A program made the translations under genes and the position numbers. From Bradyrhizobium sp. CCBAU 51627 (GTDB lineage: Bacteria; Pseudomonadota; Alphaproteobacteria; Rhizobiales; Xanthobacteraceae): a DNA stretch of 64,000 bases. Below, in pieces: positions 63,296 to 64,000 of the stretch. The notes under the pieces are model-generated. The model was not told the origin of the DNA, searched no databases, and saw only the letters and a list, made by a program, of their open reading frames with translations. Where the stretch lies: assembly GCF_028128765.1 (NCBI RefSeq), contig NZ_LBJG01000023.1, positions 310,001 through 374,000 on the forward strand, given 5' to 3'. Position 1 is the first letter of the stretch. Each line of letters begins with the position of its first letter.

Positions 63296-64000
63296 ATGGC
63301 TGAGCAGGCGGACGTCATTGTCGTCGGCGGAGGACTATCGGGACTGGTGGCAGCGACCGAGATCGCCGACGCCGGCAAGCGCGTCATCATCGTCGACCAG
63401 GAAGGCGAGCAGTCGCTCGGCGGGCAGGCGTTCTGGTCGTTCGGCGGATTGTTCCTGGTCGATTCGCCGGAGCAACGCCGACTCGGCATCAAGGATTCCT
63501 TCGATCTTGCGATGCAGGACTGGCTCGGCACCGCCGGCTTCGACCGCGACGAGGATTTCTGGCCGCGCCAATGGGCCGAGGCCTATGTGGCGTTCGCGGC
63601 CGGCGAGAAGCGCAACTGGCTGCGCGCGATGGGGCATCGGATCTTTCCCGTGGTCGGCTGGGCCGAGCGCGGCGGCTATGATGCGATGGGCCACGGCAAT
63701 TCGGTGCCGCGCTTTCACGTCACATGGGGCACCGGCCCCGGTATCGTCGAGCCGTTCGAGCGCCGCGCGCGCGACGCCGCAACGGGCGGCCGGCTGGTCT
63801 TCAAGTTCCGCCACCGCGTCGATGCGCTCTCCATCACCAACGGCATCGTCGACGGCGTCAGCGGCGCGATCCTCTCGCCGGACACTGTCGAGCGGGGCAA
63901 GAGCTCGTCGCGCAACGTCGTCGGCGAGTTCAAGCTGAAGGCGCAGGCCGTGATCGTGGCGTCCGGCGGCATCGGCGGCAACCATGATCTGGTGCGGGCG
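63296..64000 (+). CDS. FAD-binding dehydrogenase (KstD-like), C-terminus beyond window
   Basis: 235 codons from ATG at 63296 to the window edge. N-terminal FAD motif VIVVGGGLSGLVAATEIADAGKRVIIVDQE, then LGGQAFWSFGGLFLVDSPEQRRLGI and VASGGIGGNHDLV. This matches the large FAD-binding dehydrogenase family including 3-ketosteroid dehydrogenases and fumarate-reductase-like flavoproteins. The 250 bp before it (63046-63295) show no gene or motif I can name. Confidence 0.88.
   Translation, partial: MAEQADVIVVGGGLSGLVAATEIADAGKRVIIVDQEGEQSLGGQAFWSFGGLFLVDSPEQRRLGIKDSFDLAMQDWLGTAGFDRDEDFWPRQWAEAYVAFAAGEKRNWLRAMGHRIFPVVGWAERGGYDAMGHGNSVPRFHVTWGTGPGIVEPFERRARDAATGGRLVFKFRHRVDALSITNGIVDGVSGAILSPDTVERGKSSSRNVVGEFKLKAQAVIVASGGIGGNHDLVRA

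Overview
The window is a stretch of ordinary, gene-dense chromosome from a high-GC alphaproteobacterium, most likely Bradyrhizobium or a close Nitrobacteraceae relative. The evidence is the aa3 oxidase block ctaC-ctaD-ctaB-coxF-ctaG-ctaE followed by DUF983 and SURF1 genes, a class I lysyl-tRNA synthetase, IalB and PodJ-like proteins, and intergenic palindromic repeats of types I remember from Bradyrhizobium and Rhodopseudomonas. I saw no rRNA, tRNA, CRISPR array, insertion sequence or prophage. All genes look intact; the first (GNAT acetyltransferase) and last (FAD-dependent dehydrogenase) are cut by the window edges.

Layout. 1-3120 (minus): thrC, M16 protease and acetyltransferase, thrC and M16 overlapping by 4 bp; the 550-bp leader upstream holds a candidate small RNA. 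3671-5742: divergent NarL-type response regulator and histidine kinase. 6256-12860 (minus): complete cytochrome c oxidase structural and assembly operon. 13308-17746: IalB-like protein, zinc-ribbon membrane protein, tldD-lepB, a nucleotidyltransferase-like gene and a PAN-domain protein. 17922-21312: gshA, then a divergent MarR/glutathione S-transferase pair with a double palindromic operator, then two small membrane proteins. 21617-28096: a beta-oxidation operon (SnoaL-like protein, acyl-CoA dehydrogenase, thiolase, hydratase/dehydrogenase fusion) divergent from a PadR regulator with two tandem operator-like palindromes. 28118-35803: LysR gene divergent from a catabolic operon (MFS aromatic-acid transporter, FAD monooxygenase, membrane-fused alpha/beta hydrolase, ThDP enzyme). 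36014-39496: PodJ-like polarity protein. 39659-42316: metallo-hydrolase, DMT exporter and LysR.

42407-50859 holds the four-gene ligase-associated DNA repair set (PdeM endonuclease, Lhr-type helicase, MBL exonuclease, ATP-dependent ligase). Here it is split into two divergent halves by an ABC substrate-binding protein and a TPR methyltransferase. 50931-53325: DUF6460 protein, RNase Z-like hydrolase, MATE transporter. 53454-54892 (minus): DUF952 gene and pyrD. 55180-58602: S24-fold regulator that appears to have lost its catalytic dyad, alpha carbonic anhydrase, monooxygenase-like protein, AraC regulator, cupin. 58615-63045 (minus): lysK, a solute-binding protein, a SCO copper chaperone, a small membrane protein and a ClpP-like periplasmic protein.

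The most interesting points are the split repair cluster, the catabolic operon that carries a monooxygenase and a ThDP enzyme but no ring-cleavage dioxygenase, the membrane-fused hydrolase inside it, the tandem PadR operator, the apparently inactive S24 regulator, the cell-cycle-like promoter of the PodJ homologue, and the candidate small RNA upstream of thrC.
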